From DAITBA01 sp036824005 (GTDB taxonomy: Bacteria; Pseudomonadota; Gammaproteobacteria; Burkholderiales; Rhodocyclaceae): DNA of 64,000 nucleotides. Under the pieces are notes generated by a model that was not told the origin of the DNA, did not search any database, and was given only the letters and a program-made list of their open reading frames with translations. The translations under genes were made by a program, and so were the position numbers. The stretch spans positions 1 to 64,000 of the forward strand of contig DAITBA010000012.1 of the NCBI GenBank assembly GCA_036824005.1. The letters are read 5' to 3'. This document shows, piece by piece, positions 42,914 through 52,396 of this stretch (the stretch's first letter is position 1; every line of letters starts with the position of its first letter).

Positions 42914-45169
42914 ATGCACCTGCGTCATCCGCCTGCCCTCGGCGCGCTATTCATAGCCCTGTGCGCGTCGCCACTTGCACACGGCGAATCCGACAGTACT
43001 CTGACGAGAGGCGCTTTACAGCCCGATGACTTCCCGCGCCAGATCCATGGCCGGCTACCGCAGGTACCCAAGGTGATCCTCATCTCCCTGGATGGCGCCC
43101 GGCCGGATCTCATCAACAAGTATCTGCGCCAGGGCACGCTGCCGGCGGGCAGGGGTATCGGTCTTCTCAAGGCCACGGGCACGCATGCCGAGCAAAATGT
43201 CACCGCGACGCCCTCGGTAACCGCCGTTTCCCACATCGCGATCGCCACCGGCTCGACGGCAGTCCGCAACGACATACCGGCCAATACCTTCCATCCCGTG
43301 GCGGCCGCCATCGGCACGAGCATCAGCGGTTTCGCCGCACCCATCGGCGGTTACCAGCTGAGCCCCATCGGCCCGGCCGCGACGCCGACAGCCGAGCCGC
43401 TCTGGGTGCGGCTGCGCGCCGCCGGCAAGAAAGTCGTCACCGCGACCTGGCCGGGTGCAGACGGGGCAGACGTCCGCATCGGCGGCGCATCGGTGCAGGC
43501 ACCGGACCCGACCCGCATCACCGACTACACCGTGCCCTTCGGTGCTTTCGGCGGGTTGAGTGCCACGGGTTTTCAGCTCAGTGCTGCCAGCTTTGCCGAC
43601 GCCACTCCGGAACTCTTGGCTCAGCTCGCCGCCGCCGGCCGTCGCTCCTTCAGCCCGGTACGCGTCGCGCCGGTGGAGACCTTCCACTGCGCATCGTCCA
43701 CCGCGGCCACCTGCGGCACCAGCGCGACCGCTACGCTCGATCGCCGCTTCGACATCCGCGTCGCGGCCCTCGATTCCACCGACGACCATGTCGTCAACTA
43801 TGACACGCTGGTGTTCTCCGATGCGGCGCAGGGAATTTCCGCCGGTCCCTTCGCGCTGCCCGCCACGGGTCCGGCCTACCTCAAGGCGGGTCAGCGTTCG
43901 GCGCGCTTCTATCTGGAAGGAACCGGCAACCGGATCGGCACGGCCTATTTCGTCAGCCATCTGGCGCCCGACCTGTCGACGGTGCGCTTCGCCCGCTATG
44001 CGGCGAACTACATCCCGCGCAACGCCCCGGTACTCGCCAGCGTCGAGGACATCAACGAGAACGCCGGTTTCTGGGCGCCACAGCCGGACTACCGCATTCC
44101 AGAGCGGCTGAGCCCTGGCTTCACCGCGTTTCCGGACGCAGAGCTGGAGGCGATGTATTCCGATCAGGTTCGCACCTTTGTCGCTTACCAGACCGCAATC
44201 GCATTGCACGCGATCCGCCGCAACGCGGACGCAGACCTGGTGATGATCTACATCGAGCAGCCGGACGGCTCGGGACACCAGTTCACCTTGACCGATCCGC
44301 GCCAGGCGACCAATCCCCTCGATCCCACGAGCATCGGCTCTGCCGGCCGGCCGGCCGGCGCCACCGGGCAGGACCGCGCGAAGATACGTCGCTATGACCG
44401 ATACCTGAGGTTTGCCTATCAGCAGGCAGACAAGGCCGTCCAGGCCATCATCGATGCGATCGGCTACGGTTGGCGGGGTGCGCCGCGCAGCAACGTCGTC
44501 GTTGTGTCCGATCACGGGATGGCGCCGTTCCACACCGCGGTCAGCCTGCGCAACCTGCTCGCCAACGCTGGCATCGACACAAGCAGGATCGGCATCCGCA
44601 CCACCGGCCCCGCGGCTCATGTCTATGTGAACTTGCAAGGCCGCGAGGCCGGCGGCACGGTCAGCACCGCAGAGTATCCGGCCCTGGTGGCGCAAATCGC
44701 CGACATCCTGAGGAAAGCCGCCGACCCGAACCCGAACTTCAACTACTCGCACCCCGGCGGCAGGATATTCTCCCACGTCGCCACCCGCCCCCTCACATGT
44801 GCTGCAGGCCCGGGGCGATGCACGAGCGATGAGATCGGCCAGGACTCCGGCGATATCTTCGCCATGATGGCGGAAGGCTACAATTTCGACGGCATACAAA
44901 GTCCCGGCGTCGCCCGTCTCGGTGATCCTGCCTTCAGCACCGCCACGACGATATTCTCGGTGCCGAACTTCTACGGCGCTCACGGCCACGACTCGGAATT
45001 GCCGTCCATGAGTGCGAGCTTGTTCGCCGCCGGTCCCGACATCCGGCGCGGCGCGAAGCTGTCGCTGGTGCGCAACATCGACGTCGCGCCGACCATCATG
45101 TACCTGCTGGGTGTGGCGCCGGCGGGAACGGTGGATGGTGCGGTTGTCGGGGAAATGCTGAGGGACTGA
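42914..45169 (+). CDS. Secreted alkaline-phosphatase-superfamily phosphodiesterase (NPP type)
   Basis: 751 aa. A signal peptide (LGALFIALCASPLAHG) leads to a type I phosphodiesterase core: VILISLDGARPDLI (metal Asp), a nucleophile-region TPSVTAVSHIAIATG, YIEQPDGSGHQF (metal Asp/His), SDHGMAPFH and GAHGHDSEL (metal His). A beta-rich insert (about residues 245-345: CASSTAATCGTSATATLDRR to ARFYLEGTGNRIGTAYFV) interrupts the core. It probably acts on nucleotides or phosphodiesters outside the cytosol, next to the GDPD/phytase protein. Confidence 0.9.
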   Translation: MHLRHPPALGALFIALCASPLAHGESDSTLTRGALQPDDFPRQIHGRLPQVPKVILISLDGARPDLINKYLRQGTLPAGRGIGLLKATGTHAEQNVTATPSVTAVSHIAIATGSTAVRNDIPANTFHPVAAAIGTSISGFAAPIGGYQLSPIGPAATPTAEPLWVRLRAAGKKVVTATWPGADGADVRIGGASVQAPDPTRITDYTVPFGAFGGLSATGFQLSAASFADATPELLAQLAAAGRRSFSPVRVAPVETFHCASSTAATCGTSATATLDRRFDIRVAALDSTDDHVVNYDTLVFSDAAQGISAGPFALPATGPAYLKAGQRSARFYLEGTGNRIGTAYFVSHLAPDLSTVRFARYAANYIPRNAPVLASVEDINENAGFWAPQPDYRIPERLSPGFTAFPDAELEAMYSDQVRTFVAYQTAIALHAIRRNADADLVMIYIEQPDGSGHQFTLTDPRQATNPLDPTSIGSAGRPAGATGQDRAKIRRYDRYLRFAYQQADKAVQAIIDAIGYGWRGAPRSNVVVVSDHGMAPFHTAVSLRNLLANAGIDTSRIGIRTTGPAAHVYVNLQGREAGGTVSTAEYPALVAQIADILRKAADPNPNFNYSHPGGRIFSHVATRPLTCAAGPGRCTSDEIGQDSGDIFAMMAEGYNFDGIQSPGVARLGDPAFSTATTIFSVPNFYGAHGHDSELPSMSASLFAAGPDIRRGAKLSLVRNIDVAPTIMYLLGVAPAGTVDGAVVGEMLRD

Positions 45170-45304
45170 GCGCCGGCGCGCGCGCCGCAGGCGTCACCTG
45201 AGAATCGGCACTGCCGATGTGGCGGGGCCGGATCACCCCGGCCGTTCACATTTCTGCAACACAAAGCTGCGAAAACGGGCAGGCCGAACCGTTTCCGACT
45301 GTGC

Positions 45305-46336
45305 ATGCCAGTGCCAGCCCAGCCCGTGCCTGAGACATCACGCCTCGTCGAGGAATCCCCCATTCCCCAGGACGGGCTGATCTGCGCGTTCCAGATGGCA
45401 CGCGGGACGGCGGCGAGGGAATTGCTCGCCCGCGAAGCCGCCGACGCTCTGGCCTCGCCCGACTCGGTGATGTGGCTGCATTTCAGCCGCAACAACGCGC
45501 ATGTCCAGCGCTGGCTCGCCGCCACGCGCCTCATTCCGGATTCGCTGCGCGATGCGATCGCCGAGCGCGACACCCGTTGCCGGGTCGAGGCCACTGCAGA
45601 AGGCCTGGTGGTCGTGATTCACGACCTCACCTTCGACCACGAATCCGATCCGTCCGAGGTGGAAAGCCTGTGGGCCTACGTGACGCCGCGCCTGCTGCTC
45701 AGCGTACGGCGCCATGCCTTGAAGACTACCGATGAGCTACGCTCGGCGTTGCGCGCCGGACTGGGTGCCGACAGCGGCATCGCCCTCATGGTGTCGCTGT
45801 TCGAACTGCGCTCGAACGCCCTGCGCACGCTGCTGGGCGCGGTTGTCGAGGAGGTTAACGACATCGAGGATCAGATCCTCGGCGGCCGCGTCGCCAGACA
45901 GCGCGAGCACCTCGGCCGGATCCGGCGCCTGTGTGCGCGGGTTCGGCGGCACTTCACGCCCGAGTGCGCTGCCCTGCGCAAGCTAGTCGAGCGCCCGCCG
46001 GCGTGGATGCAGGCGCAGGACCGCGAGTTCCTCCGGGAGGTCTACGACTCCCTGGTCTTTCTCGTAGACGACATGCACGAGCTGCACGAACGGGCGAAGC
46101 TGCTGCAGGACGAACTTGCCGCCCGGCTGGCAGAGGCAACCAGCCGCAACCTCTATCTGCTCGCAGTCCTCACCGCGGTGTTCCTGCCCATGACGTTGAT
46201 TACCGGAATTTTCGGCATGAACGTTGCCGGACTGCCCGGCACCGAGGGCGGCACCTCGTTCTGGTGGGTGATGACGCTGATCCTCGCCGCCGGAGCGGTG
46301 ACGCTAGGGGTGCTGTTTCGCAAGAGGTTATTCTGA
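45305..46336 (+). CDS. CorA/ZntB family divalent cation transporter
   Basis: 343 aa. A long cytosolic domain rich in charged helices (LLGAVVEEVNDIEDQILGGR) precedes two C-terminal membrane helices (LLAVLTAVFLPMTLITGIFG and WWVMTLILAAGAVTLGVLF) separated by the GMN selectivity motif (GIFGMNVAGLPG). The motif context is ZntB-like. It could move Mg2+ in or Zn2+ out; sequence does not decide. Confidence 0.92.
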   Translation: MPVPAQPVPETSRLVEESPIPQDGLICAFQMARGTAARELLAREAADALASPDSVMWLHFSRNNAHVQRWLAATRLIPDSLRDAIAERDTRCRVEATAEGLVVVIHDLTFDHESDPSEVESLWAYVTPRLLLSVRRHALKTTDELRSALRAGLGADSGIALMVSLFELRSNALRTLLGAVVEEVNDIEDQILGGRVARQREHLGRIRRLCARVRRHFTPECAALRKLVERPPAWMQAQDREFLREVYDSLVFLVDDMHELHERAKLLQDELAARLAEATSRNLYLLAVLTAVFLPMTLITGIFGMNVAGLPGTEGGTSFWWVMTLILAAGAVTLGVLFRKRLF

Positions 46337-46369
46337 ATTATCCGACCCGACCGCTTATCCTCCTGCCGG

Positions 46370-47593
46370 TTACGCCAGCCCGCGCACCGGCTCCGGCCGC
46401 TCGATCTGCCGCTCGTCAATGGGCCAGTTGGCGACGGCCGCGGCCACGCCCAACGCGATGGCGATAACCCACACCAGCTCGTAGGAGCCGGTGGTGTCGA
46501 ACAGGTAACCGCCGAGCCAGACGCCGAGGAAGCTACCGATCTGGTGGCTGAAGAAGACGAACCCGGACAGCATGGACAGATGGCTCACACCGAAGATCTG
46601 CGCCACCAGCCCGTTGGTCAGCGGCACCGTGCCGAGCCACAACAGGCCCATGGTGGCGGCAAAGACGGCCGACGACAGCGGCGTTACGGGCAGTGCGAGG
46701 AAGACGACAATCGCCGCGCTGCGCAACAGGTAGAGCGCGGCAAGCAGATACTTCTTGCTGTAGCGCCCACCCAGCCAGCCGCAAGTGTAGGTCCCGACGA
46801 TGTTGAACAGCCCGATCAGGGCCAGCGCCGTGACGCCGTCGTTGGCGCTCAGACCGCGATCGAGAAGGAAGGCAGGAAAGTGCACGCCGATGAACACCAC
46901 CTGGAAACCGCAGACGAAGAATCCCAGAGTGAGGAGCACGAAGCTGCGGTGGGCGAATGCTTCGCGCATGGCTTCCAGAGCGGACTGGGAGTGACCGGCA
47001 CCCCTTCCGCGCTTTTCCACGAGCGCTGAGGTCAGCGGGAGGATCAGCGTCAGCGTCGCGGCAAGCACGAGCAGCGCGTTGAGCCAGCCAATAGCGGAGA
47101 TGAGTGCCTGGCCGTAGGGCAGCATGACGAACTGGCCGAAGGAGCCGGCAGCGCCGGCGATACCCAGTGCCTGGCTGCGCCGGGAGGCGTCGAAGGTGCG
47201 GCCGATTACCCCGTAGATGATGCTGAACGTCGTGCCGGACAGGCCCAATCCGATGAGCAGTCCGCCGCCAAGGCTCAGGCCCAGGCCGGTCGTCGACAAG
47301 GCCATCATCACCAGCCCGGCGATGTAGAGCAGCGCGCCGCCGAGCAGGACCCGCCCGGCGCCGTAGCGGTCAGCCACCATACCGGCGAACGGCTGCGCTG
47401 CGCCCCAGACGAGGTTCTGCACGGCCATGGCAAAGGCGAAGGTCTCCCGCCCCCAGCCGAGATCCATGCTCATCGGCTGGAGAAACAACCCGAAACCGTG
47501 CCGAGTCCCCATCGCCAAGATCAGGATGCATCCGCCGGCGATCAGGACGACAGTAGGCGTGCGCCAGTCGGGGGACGATGGGCTCATTGGCAT
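46370..47593 (-). CDS. Major facilitator superfamily transporter
   Basis: 407 aa from ATG 47593 (MPMSPSSPDWRTPTVVLIAG). Twelve membrane helices are predicted; the loop 2-3 MFS motif lies in MVADRYGAGRVLLGGAL and helix 4-5 has GLGLSGTTFSIIYGVIGRTF. It resembles the monocarboxylate/oxalate-type MFS group. The substrate is unknown. It is convergent with the CorA/ZntB gene. Confidence 0.92.
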   Translation of the reverse strand: MPMSPSSPDWRTPTVVLIAGGCILILAMGTRHGFGLFLQPMSMDLGWGRETFAFAMAVQNLVWGAAQPFAGMVADRYGAGRVLLGGALLYIAGLVMMALSTTGLGLSLGGGLLIGLGLSGTTFSIIYGVIGRTFDASRRSQALGIAGAAGSFGQFVMLPYGQALISAIGWLNALLVLAATLTLILPLTSALVEKRGRGAGHSQSALEAMREAFAHRSFVLLTLGFFVCGFQVVFIGVHFPAFLLDRGLSANDGVTALALIGLFNIVGTYTCGWLGGRYSKKYLLAALYLLRSAAIVVFLALPVTPLSSAVFAATMGLLWLGTVPLTNGLVAQIFGVSHLSMLSGFVFFSHQIGSFLGVWLGGYLFDTTGSYELVWVIAIALGVAAAVANWPIDERQIERPEPVRGLA

Positions 47594-47743
47594 TCTCGGC
47601 TGGACCACAAAGGGCGAGCGTCGCGGTACGCAACAAAAGCTAACAATAACATCTCGCGCCTGGGCGTAGAATGCGTGTCCCTGCTTCGTTACCCACGATA
47701 CCTGCAAGCGGACGCACGCCGACGACGACGACCGACCACCGAC

Positions 47744-48652
47744 ATGAACGGCTTCGATGCTTGGAACGGCCACGAACCAGCTCCCGATTCGGAGCTGGTC
47801 CTGGCACGCCAGGAGATCGCCGCGTTGCGTGCGCAGGTGCAGCAGTTGCAGCGCAACAACGACGCACTGGCGCTAACGATCGAAGACCTGCAGCGCCAGG
47901 CGACAGCCACGGCCGCCGATGGCTCCGTGGAAACACATGCCACACTGCACCCCGCCGAAACGCTGCGCAACCTGATCATGGCCGCCGAGTACCGGGACCA
48001 CGACACGGGCGCCCATCTCGTTCGCATCGGCTACCTGTGCGCCCTGCTCGCGCCCGTGTGTGGCTGCAACGCCGTCTTTTCCCGGCAGATGCTGATCGCC
48101 AGCCCAATGCATGACATCGGCAAGATCGGCATTCCCGACGGCATTCTCAAGAAGCGCGGCATGCTGGACGACGATGAGCGCCGCATCATGGAGCGGCACA
48201 CCGAGTACGGCGCGCGCATCCTCGACGGCTCGCGCCTGCCGGTGCTGCGCCTGGCGTCGGAGATTGCACGGACGCATCACGAACGGTTCGACGGCAGCGG
48301 CTATCCGCACGGGCTGAAAGGCCGGCAGATACCGCTGTCAGGGCGCATTGTGGCGGTGGTAGACGTCTTCGACGCGCTAGCCATGGACCGCGCCTATCGC
48401 AATGCCATGCCCGTGGAACACGCACTGGAGACGATCCGGGTCGGGCGCGGCAATCAGTTCGACCCCGACGTGGTGGACGCATTCTTTAGCGTCGTCGACG
48501 ACGTGTTGGCGCTACGCGAAATGATCAACCGCGGTGAGAGGCCCGATCTCGGCGCACAACTCGTCAGCGAGATCCACGGCAACCCCCTCAGCTTCTACGA
48601 CTGGCCGCTGCACGCCTCGCCGGCGCCCTTCGGCGCGCCTGCCTACACATAG
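47744..48652 (+). CDS. HD-GYP domain phosphohydrolase
   Basis: 302 aa from ATG 47744. An N-terminal coiled-coil segment (LARQEIAALRAQVQQLQRNN) precedes an HD-GYP domain with all main motifs: YRDHDTGAHLVRIGYL, MHDIGKIGIPDGIL (HD), MERHTEYGARIL, and ARTHHERFDGSGYPHGLKG (the GYP motif). Such proteins hydrolyse cyclic di-GMP. No receiver domain is seen, so the sensory input is unclear. It is divergent from the MFS gene. Confidence 0.92.
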   Translation: MNGFDAWNGHEPAPDSELVLARQEIAALRAQVQQLQRNNDALALTIEDLQRQATATAADGSVETHATLHPAETLRNLIMAAEYRDHDTGAHLVRIGYLCALLAPVCGCNAVFSRQMLIASPMHDIGKIGIPDGILKKRGMLDDDERRIMERHTEYGARILDGSRLPVLRLASEIARTHHERFDGSGYPHGLKGRQIPLSGRIVAVVDVFDALAMDRAYRNAMPVEHALETIRVGRGNQFDPDVVDAFFSVVDDVLALREMINRGERPDLGAQLVSEIHGNPLSFYDWPLHASPAPFGAPAYT

Positions 48653-48666
48653 CACGCGGCAGCTGG

Positions 48667-49161
48667 TCAGCGCACGATACCGCGCCGGAGCAGCCATTCG
48701 CGCAGCGCCAGACCGGTGCCGAAATCCCATGGCCGCAATTTCTCCGGAGCGACCAGCCGGTACTCTGCGAGCTCTTCGTTCAGCCGCACCTCACCGGTGG
48801 CCACGACATGGTAGGCGATGATGACCTCGTTCTTGCGCTGGAAAGGATACACGCCGATCAGCGATACCTGCTGCGCATCGAGATCAAGCTCCTCCTTCAC
48901 TTCGCGGGCAACGGCTTCCTCGGGCGTCTCATCGCGCTCCAGAAAGCCGGTGACCAGCCCAAACATCTTCTCCGGCCAGGCGTGGTTGCGCGCCAGCAGC
49001 ACCAGACCTTCGCGTTCCACCAGCGCGGCGACGACCGGTGCCGGATTGTCCCAGTGGACGTAGCCGCAGTCCGTTCGCGCGCATGCCATCCGCATGCGTC
49101 CGCCGATTTCGCGCTGCGCGAGCGGCGCGGTGCACTTTGGGCAGAACTTCGGATCGGTCAC
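48667..49161 (-). CDS. Nudix hydrolase with N-terminal zinc ribbon (NADH pyrophosphatase-like)
   Basis: 164 aa from a GTG at 49161 that overlaps the previous stop by 4 bp. The zinc ribbon has CxxC...C...C ligands (KFCPKCTAPLA, MACARTDCGYVHW), then the Nudix box GFLERDETPEEAVAREVKEEL. It resembles small NudC-type or ADP-ribose hydrolases. It is last in the alaS operon. Confidence 0.9.
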   Translation of the reverse strand: MTDPKFCPKCTAPLAQREIGGRMRMACARTDCGYVHWDNPAPVVAALVEREGLVLLARNHAWPEKMFGLVTGFLERDETPEEAVAREVKEELDLDAQQVSLIGVYPFQRKNEVIIAYHVVATGEVRLNEELAEYRLVAPEKLRPWDFGTGLALREWLLRRGIVR

Positions 49162-49640
49162 CGCGGCTGCTCGCCGGCGAGCGCCGCGGCCATCCTCGCC
49201 ACCGTGCCGGCATAGGTGTAACACTGGCAGCGCAGGTTCTTCATGCGAAACACGATCTGGCCGCTGACCGTGGCCGGGTTGCAGCCGAGCAACTCGGTAC
49301 AGTGGGTCGCGCCGTGGGCCTGCTGGAACTGCTCGATCAAGCAGCGTACGACGCGGTAGTTCTCGTCCCGCGAGTCGTCGCTCTCGCACCGCCCATAAAC
49401 GAGATTCAGCGCCAGGATGCCACCGGTCAGCGCGCCGCACATGCCGGCCGTGCCGGCCACCCCGGTGCAGAACCCGGTAGCGACAGAGGGAATAAGCGGC
49501 GATTCGATGCCGCGATGCTCGGCCACGGCCATGAGCACTGCCTCGGCGCAGCAATAACCGCTGCGGAACAGTTCTATGGCACGCGCCTCGACATGATCGA
49601 GGGATGTCGACGCTGACGAATCGCCAGCCGGACCGTTCAT
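49158..49640 (-). CDS. C_GCAxxG_C_C family redox protein
   Basis: 160 aa. It shows the conserved Cys pattern: YCCAEAV near residue 30, GMCGALTGGIL (the GCAxxG-like core) and later HCTELLGC and LRCQCYTY. The family is thought to be redox-active or metal-binding, but its reaction is not known. The ATG directly follows the alaS stop codon (no gap), and the gene ends overlapping the Nudix start. Confidence 0.9.
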   Translation of the reverse strand: MNGPAGDSSASTSLDHVEARAIELFRSGYCCAEAVLMAVAEHRGIESPLIPSVATGFCTGVAGTAGMCGALTGGILALNLVYGRCESDDSRDENYRVVRCLIEQFQQAHGATHCTELLGCNPATVSGQIVFRMKNLRCQCYTYAGTVARMAAALAGEQPR

Positions 49641-52271
49641 TCAGCCGCGGCTTTCCACCCAGGCCGGGACGGAAGCGAGCGCGCGCGGCAAGTGCTCCGG
49701 CTGGGTACCGCCGGCCTGGGCCATGTCGGGGCGCCCACCGCCCTTGCCGCCCACCTGCTGCGCAACCGCATTGACCAGGTCTCCGGCCTTGAGCCGTGCC
49801 GTCAGATCCGGCGTGACACCGGCGATCAGCGTCACCTTGCCATCGGCGACGCTGCCCAGCACCACGGCACAGGACTTCAGCTTGTCCTTCAGCTTGTCGA
49901 TGGTCTCGCGCAGCGTCTTGGCATCCGCACCTTCCATGGTCGCCGCCAGCACCCGTATCGGCGTACCGTCGCGCCCCTTCACTTCCTGCACCTGGCTGAC
50001 CAGATCGTCACCCTGACTCGAAGCAAGCTTCGACTTCAGCCGCGCGAGTTCCTTCTCCAGCACGCGTACGTTGTCCAGGATCTGTCCGACCTTCTGCGTG
50101 ATCTCCTGCGGCTGCGCCTTGAGGCTCGTCGCCACCTCTGCCAAGCGCTGCTCCTGCTCCTGAACGTAGACCAGCGCTCCTTCGCCCGTTACTGCCTCGA
50201 CGCGCCGGATGCCGGCGGCCACCCCGCCCTCGGCAATGATCTTGAACAGGCCGATGTCACCGGTGCGGCGCACGTGGGTGCCGCCGCACAGCTCGGTCGA
50301 GTACGCGCCCATGCCGATGACGCGCACTTCGTCGCCGTACTTCTCACCGAAAAGTGCCATGGCGCCGGCCTTGATGGCATCGTCGTAGCGCATGACGCGC
50401 GCCGAAACCTCGGCATTGCCCCGGATCTCGCGGTTGACCAATTCCTCGACCCGGGCGATCTCCTGGGCCGTCATCGGCTTGGGGTGCGAGAAGTCGAAGC
50501 GTGTGCGGCTGGCATCCACCAGCGAGCCCTTCTGCTGGACGTGGCTGCCGAGCACCTCGCGCAATGCCGAATGCATGAGATGGGTGGCCGAGTGGTTCCA
50601 CATGGTGCGCCGCCGCGCGTGCTGGTCGACCCGCGCCTTCACCACGTCACCCACCGCCAGTCTGCCGACGGTCAGCGTGCCGCGATGACCGAATACGTCG
50701 GTCTGGATCTTCTGCGTGTCGGCGACGATGAAGGTCCCGCTCTTGCCAGCCAGTTCGCCGCAGTCACCGACCTGGCCGCCCGACTCGGCGTAGAACGGCG
50801 TGCGGTCGAGCACGACCACGCCGTTCTGCTCCGCGCCGAGACTTTGCACCTGCGTGCCCTCGTGGTAGAGCGCCAGCACGCGCGACTCCGTCTCCAGCGT
50901 GTCATAGCCGTGGAACGCCGTCGCCTGCCCGTCATACTCGACCATGCCCTTCATCTTGAAATGCGAGGCGGCACGCGCCAATTCACGTTGGCGCTCCATG
51001 GCACTCTCAAAACCGGCGTGGTCCACCTTGAAGCCGCGCTCGCGGGCGATGTCGGCGGTGAGATCGAGCGGGAAGCCGTAGGTGTCGTAGAGCTTGAACA
51101 CCGTCTCGCCGTCGAGCATCTTGTCCTCGGACTCGAGCGCCACTTCGAGAATCTGCATGCCATGCTCGATGGTTTCGGCGAAGCGCTCCTCCTCCTGCCG
51201 GAGCACCGCGGCCACCCGCTCCTTCGCTGCCGGCAGCTCGGGATAGGCGGCGCCCATGACCCGCGACAGGTCCTCCACCAGCTTGTAGAAAAAGGGCTGC
51301 TTCTGTCCCAGTTTGTAGCCGTGGCGGATGGCACGGCGGATGATCCGGCGCAGCACGTAGCCGCGACCGTCCGAGCCAGGGATGACGCCGTCCACGATCA
51401 GGAAGGCGCAGGCGCGGATGTGATCGGCAATAACCTTGAGCGAGTTGTTCGTCAGGTCCATGGATCGGGTCTCGCGCGCGGCGGCGGTGATCAGGTCCTG
51501 GAACAGGTCGATCTCGTAGTTGCTGTGCACGCCCTGCAGCACGGCCGCGATGCGCTCCAGTCCCATGCCGGTGTCCACGCTCGGCTTGGGCAGGGGATGG
51601 AGCACGCCGTTCTCGTCGCGGTTGTACTGCATGAAGACAAGGTTCCAGATCTCGATGTAGCGGTCGCCGTCGGCCTCTGCCGTTCCCGGCGGTCCGCCCC
51701 AGATGGCCGGACCGTGATCGTAGAAAACCTCGCTGCACGGGCCACACGGGCCGGTGTCGGCCATCTGCCAGAAGTTATCGGAGTTGTACTTGTGGCCGCC
51801 GGGCCGGTCGCCAATTCGCACGATGCGCCCGGTCGGAACGCCGACATCATTCGCCCAGATGTCATAAGCCTCGTTATCGGTTTCATAGACCGTCACCCAC
51901 AGCTTGTCCTTGGGCAGGCCGTAGACAGCTGTCAGCAGCTCCCAGGCATAGCGGATGGCGTCGCGCTTGAAGTAGTCGCCGAAGCTGAAGTTGCCGAGCA
52001 TCTCGAAGAAGGTGTGGTGGCGGGCGGTGTAGCCGACGTTCTCGAGGTCGTTGTGCTTGCCGCCAGCGCGCACCGAGCGCTGTGCCGTGGTAGCGCGGGA
52101 GTAGGGCCGTTTGTCCTTGCCGAGGAAGACGTCCTTGAACTGCACCATGCCGGAGTTGGTGAACAGCAGCGTCGGATCGTTGCCAGGCACGAGCGGGCTC
52201 GAGGCAACGACTGCGTGTCCCTGGCTGGCGAAATAGTCGAGGAACTTCTGGCGGATTTCAGCGCTGTTCAT
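49641..52271 (-). CDS. alaS: Alanyl-tRNA synthetase
   Basis: 876 aa from ATG 52271 (MNSAEIRQKFLDYFASQGH); the frame opens 6 bases earlier at a TTG. Class II catalytic core (LVPGNDPTLLFTNSGMVQF; VGYTARHHTFFEMLGNFSF), editing domain with zinc ligands HSATHLMHSAL and ELCGGTHVRRTGDIG, and the C-terminal oligomerisation domain are all present. It charges tRNA-Ala. GGA lies 6 bases upstream of the ATG. Confidence 0.97.
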   Translation of the reverse strand: MNSAEIRQKFLDYFASQGHAVVASSPLVPGNDPTLLFTNSGMVQFKDVFLGKDKRPYSRATTAQRSVRAGGKHNDLENVGYTARHHTFFEMLGNFSFGDYFKRDAIRYAWELLTAVYGLPKDKLWVTVYETDNEAYDIWANDVGVPTGRIVRIGDRPGGHKYNSDNFWQMADTGPCGPCSEVFYDHGPAIWGGPPGTAEADGDRYIEIWNLVFMQYNRDENGVLHPLPKPSVDTGMGLERIAAVLQGVHSNYEIDLFQDLITAAARETRSMDLTNNSLKVIADHIRACAFLIVDGVIPGSDGRGYVLRRIIRRAIRHGYKLGQKQPFFYKLVEDLSRVMGAAYPELPAAKERVAAVLRQEEERFAETIEHGMQILEVALESEDKMLDGETVFKLYDTYGFPLDLTADIARERGFKVDHAGFESAMERQRELARAASHFKMKGMVEYDGQATAFHGYDTLETESRVLALYHEGTQVQSLGAEQNGVVVLDRTPFYAESGGQVGDCGELAGKSGTFIVADTQKIQTDVFGHRGTLTVGRLAVGDVVKARVDQHARRRTMWNHSATHLMHSALREVLGSHVQQKGSLVDASRTRFDFSHPKPMTAQEIARVEELVNREIRGNAEVSARVMRYDDAIKAGAMALFGEKYGDEVRVIGMGAYSTELCGGTHVRRTGDIGLFKIIAEGGVAAGIRRVEAVTGEGALVYVQEQEQRLAEVATSLKAQPQEITQKVGQILDNVRVLEKELARLKSKLASSQGDDLVSQVQEVKGRDGTPIRVLAATMEGADAKTLRETIDKLKDKLKSCAVVLGSVADGKVTLIAGVTPDLTARLKAGDLVNAVAQQVGGKGGGRPDMAQAGGTQPEHLPRALASVPAWVESRG

Positions 52272-52396
52272 ATTCAATCCGATTGCGGTGCGGCGGTGGC
52301 GCGCCGGTGGCGAAACCGCGGCATGCCGCGCAGTTGCTGGGGTTGCGGTATTGTAGCAGCCATCGCCACCCGGAACGACCGCCGGAGGAACCTGCC